In this document: piece by piece, positions 24,688 to 25,469 of the stretch
How positions within the stretch are numbered: the stretch's first letter is position 1
How the letters are laid out: the number at the start of each line of letters is the position of its first letter
Assembly: GCA_002343455.1 (NCBI GenBank)
Contig: DDSR01000321.1
Span: forward strand, 14,399 to 39,867
DNA length: 25,469 nucleotides
Direction: 5' to 3'
From: Deltaproteobacteria bacterium UBA2385
GTDB taxonomy: Bacteria; Myxococcota_A; UBA796; UBA2385
The notes under the pieces: model-generated
What the model was told of the DNA's origin: nothing
What the model saw: the letters and a program-made list of their open reading frames with translations, nothing else
Database searches by the model: none
Made by a program: the position numbers and the translations under genes

Positions 24688-25469
24688 GTGAGCCTGCCCG
24701 GCGCCTGGGCCCTGCCTGCGGCGTGGGCCCTGGCGGAGTCGGTCCGTCGGGGAGAGCTCAGCCCGGCCGAGGTGGTCGAGGCGGCCCTGGCGCGCACGGA
24801 CCTCCTTGTCGGCCACGAGGGCGTCGGCGCCTTCCTCAGCGTGGACGCCGAGGGGGCCCGGCGGGCTGCCGCGCGGGTCAGCGCCAGGCTGGCGGCGGGC
24901 GAGACGCTGCCCCTCGCCGGCGTTCCCTTCGCGGTCAAGGACAACATCGCCGTGGCCGGCCAGCCGCTGCGCTGCGCCAGCCTCGCCCGCTCCGCCGAGC
25001 CCGTCGTCCGGAGCGCGATCGCGGTCGAGCGCCTGGAGCGGGCCGGCGCGATCCCGCTGGGGCACACCAACATGGATGAGCTGGCCATGGGCTCCTCCAC
25101 CGAGCACAGCGCCTTCTTCTCCTGCCTCAACCCCTGGGACCCGGACCGCGTGCCGGGGGGCAGCAGCGGGGGGAGCGCGGCCGCGGTGGCGCTGGGGGCG
25201 GTGCCGCTGGCCCTGGGCTCGGACACGGGGGGCTCGCTGCGCCAGCCGGCGGCCTTCTGCGGGGTCCTCGCCTGGCTGCCGACGCCTGGCCGGGTGCCGC
25301 GTGAGGGCCTCGTACCGTTCGCCCCCAGCATGGACTCGGTCGGCCCGATGGCGCGCTGCGTCCGCGACCTCCGGCTGGCGGTCGCCGCGCTCTCGGATCC
25401 CGGCCCCGCGCCGGACCCCGACCGGACCTGGGCTCTGGAGGGCCGCACCATCGGCGTCCTGATCGACTA
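24688..25469 (+). CDS. gatA: Aspartyl/glutamyl-tRNA(Asn/Gln) amidotransferase subunit A (3' end outside window)
   Basis: GatA releases ammonia from glutamine for GatB to amidate Glu-tRNA(Gln) or Asp-tRNA(Asn). About 260 residues are visible. The amidase-signature catalytic residues are Lys84 (FAVKDNI), cis-Ser159 (GGSSGGSAAAV) and nucleophile Ser183 (LGSDTGGSLRQPAAFCG). Their spacing of 75 and 24 matches known GatA. The LGHTNMDELAMGSSTEHSAF block is GatA-typical. One oddity: the usual GLKPTYG segment reads LAWLPTPG. The start is GTG at 24688, chosen for the expected N-terminus, although its ribosome site is weak. No gatC is seen directly upstream. The gene runs off the window. Confidence 0.93.
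   Translation, partial: MSLPGAWALPAAWALAESVRRGELSPAEVVEAALARTDLLVGHEGVGAFLSVDAEGARRAAARVSARLAAGETLPLAGVPFAVKDNIAVAGQPLRCASLARSAEPVVRSAIAVERLERAGAIPLGHTNMDELAMGSSTEHSAFFSCLNPWDPDRVPGGSSGGSAAAVALGAVPLALGSDTGGSLRQPAAFCGVLAWLPTPGRVPREGLVPFAPSMDSVGPMARCVRDLRLAVAALSDPGPAPDPDRTWALEGRTIGVLID

Noticed and set aside
22839..25451. 870-codon open frame on the minus strand
   Set aside because: It is antisense to the phosphoesterase, zinc-ribbon and gatA genes, all of which have recognisable catalytic or metal motifs.

Overview
The window is very GC-rich and densely coded. Stop and start codons often overlap as ATGA or GTGA. Several lipoprotein signals, a MopE-type Asp/Cys repeat protein, a Tat-type phosphoesterase and a gap-pgk-tpiA-secG glycolysis cluster together suggest a Myxococcota-like or other 'deltaproteobacterial' genome. 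That placement is an inference from gene content and composition; the window holds no 16S rRNA gene or other decisive marker. There is no CRISPR array, insertion sequence or phage gene.

Layout. 1-3309 (minus): gap, pgk, tpiA and a partial secG, tightly coupled. 3393-5009 (plus): a COG2509-type FAD dehydrogenase, divergent from gap across a short spacer that is almost one large inverted repeat. 5016-5465 (minus): a small lipoprotein. 5572-9726 (plus): a three-gene envelope-glycan type operon (GT-C-like membrane protein, left-handed beta-helix protein, membrane-anchored family 2 glycosyltransferase). 9724-9905: a 7-bp tandem repeat, a hairpin terminator and tRNA-Gly(GCC) on the minus strand with its own promoter. 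10062-11864 (plus): a lipoprotein with MopE-like repeats, a lamin-tail-like domain and PKD-like domains, behind a good sigma70-like promoter. 11861-14274 (minus): pyrD coupled to an unknown lipoprotein gene. 14369-17944 (plus): two secreted amidohydrolase paralogs, the second without most metal ligands, then an SDR epimerase. 17952-19135 (minus): lytic transglycosylase and pgsA. 19284-21010 (minus): a two-gene ABC-2 type exporter. 21089-24677 (plus): a triple-repeat OB-fold-like lipoprotein, a Tat phospholipase C/acid phosphatase-type enzyme and a zinc-ribbon protein. 24688-end (plus): 5' part of gatA.

Housekeeping functions (glycolysis, protein export, pyrimidine and phospholipid synthesis, amidotransferase) are interleaved with envelope and surface functions. 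The points that most merit follow-up are: the amidohydrolase pair, in which one copy has lost three metal-ligand histidines; the 195-residue-period lipoprotein next to a Tat phosphoesterase; two promoters with the same TAGGCTCCCG box placed so that transcripts would start at or within about 2 nt of the start codon; and the large inverted repeat between gap and the FAD dehydrogenase.
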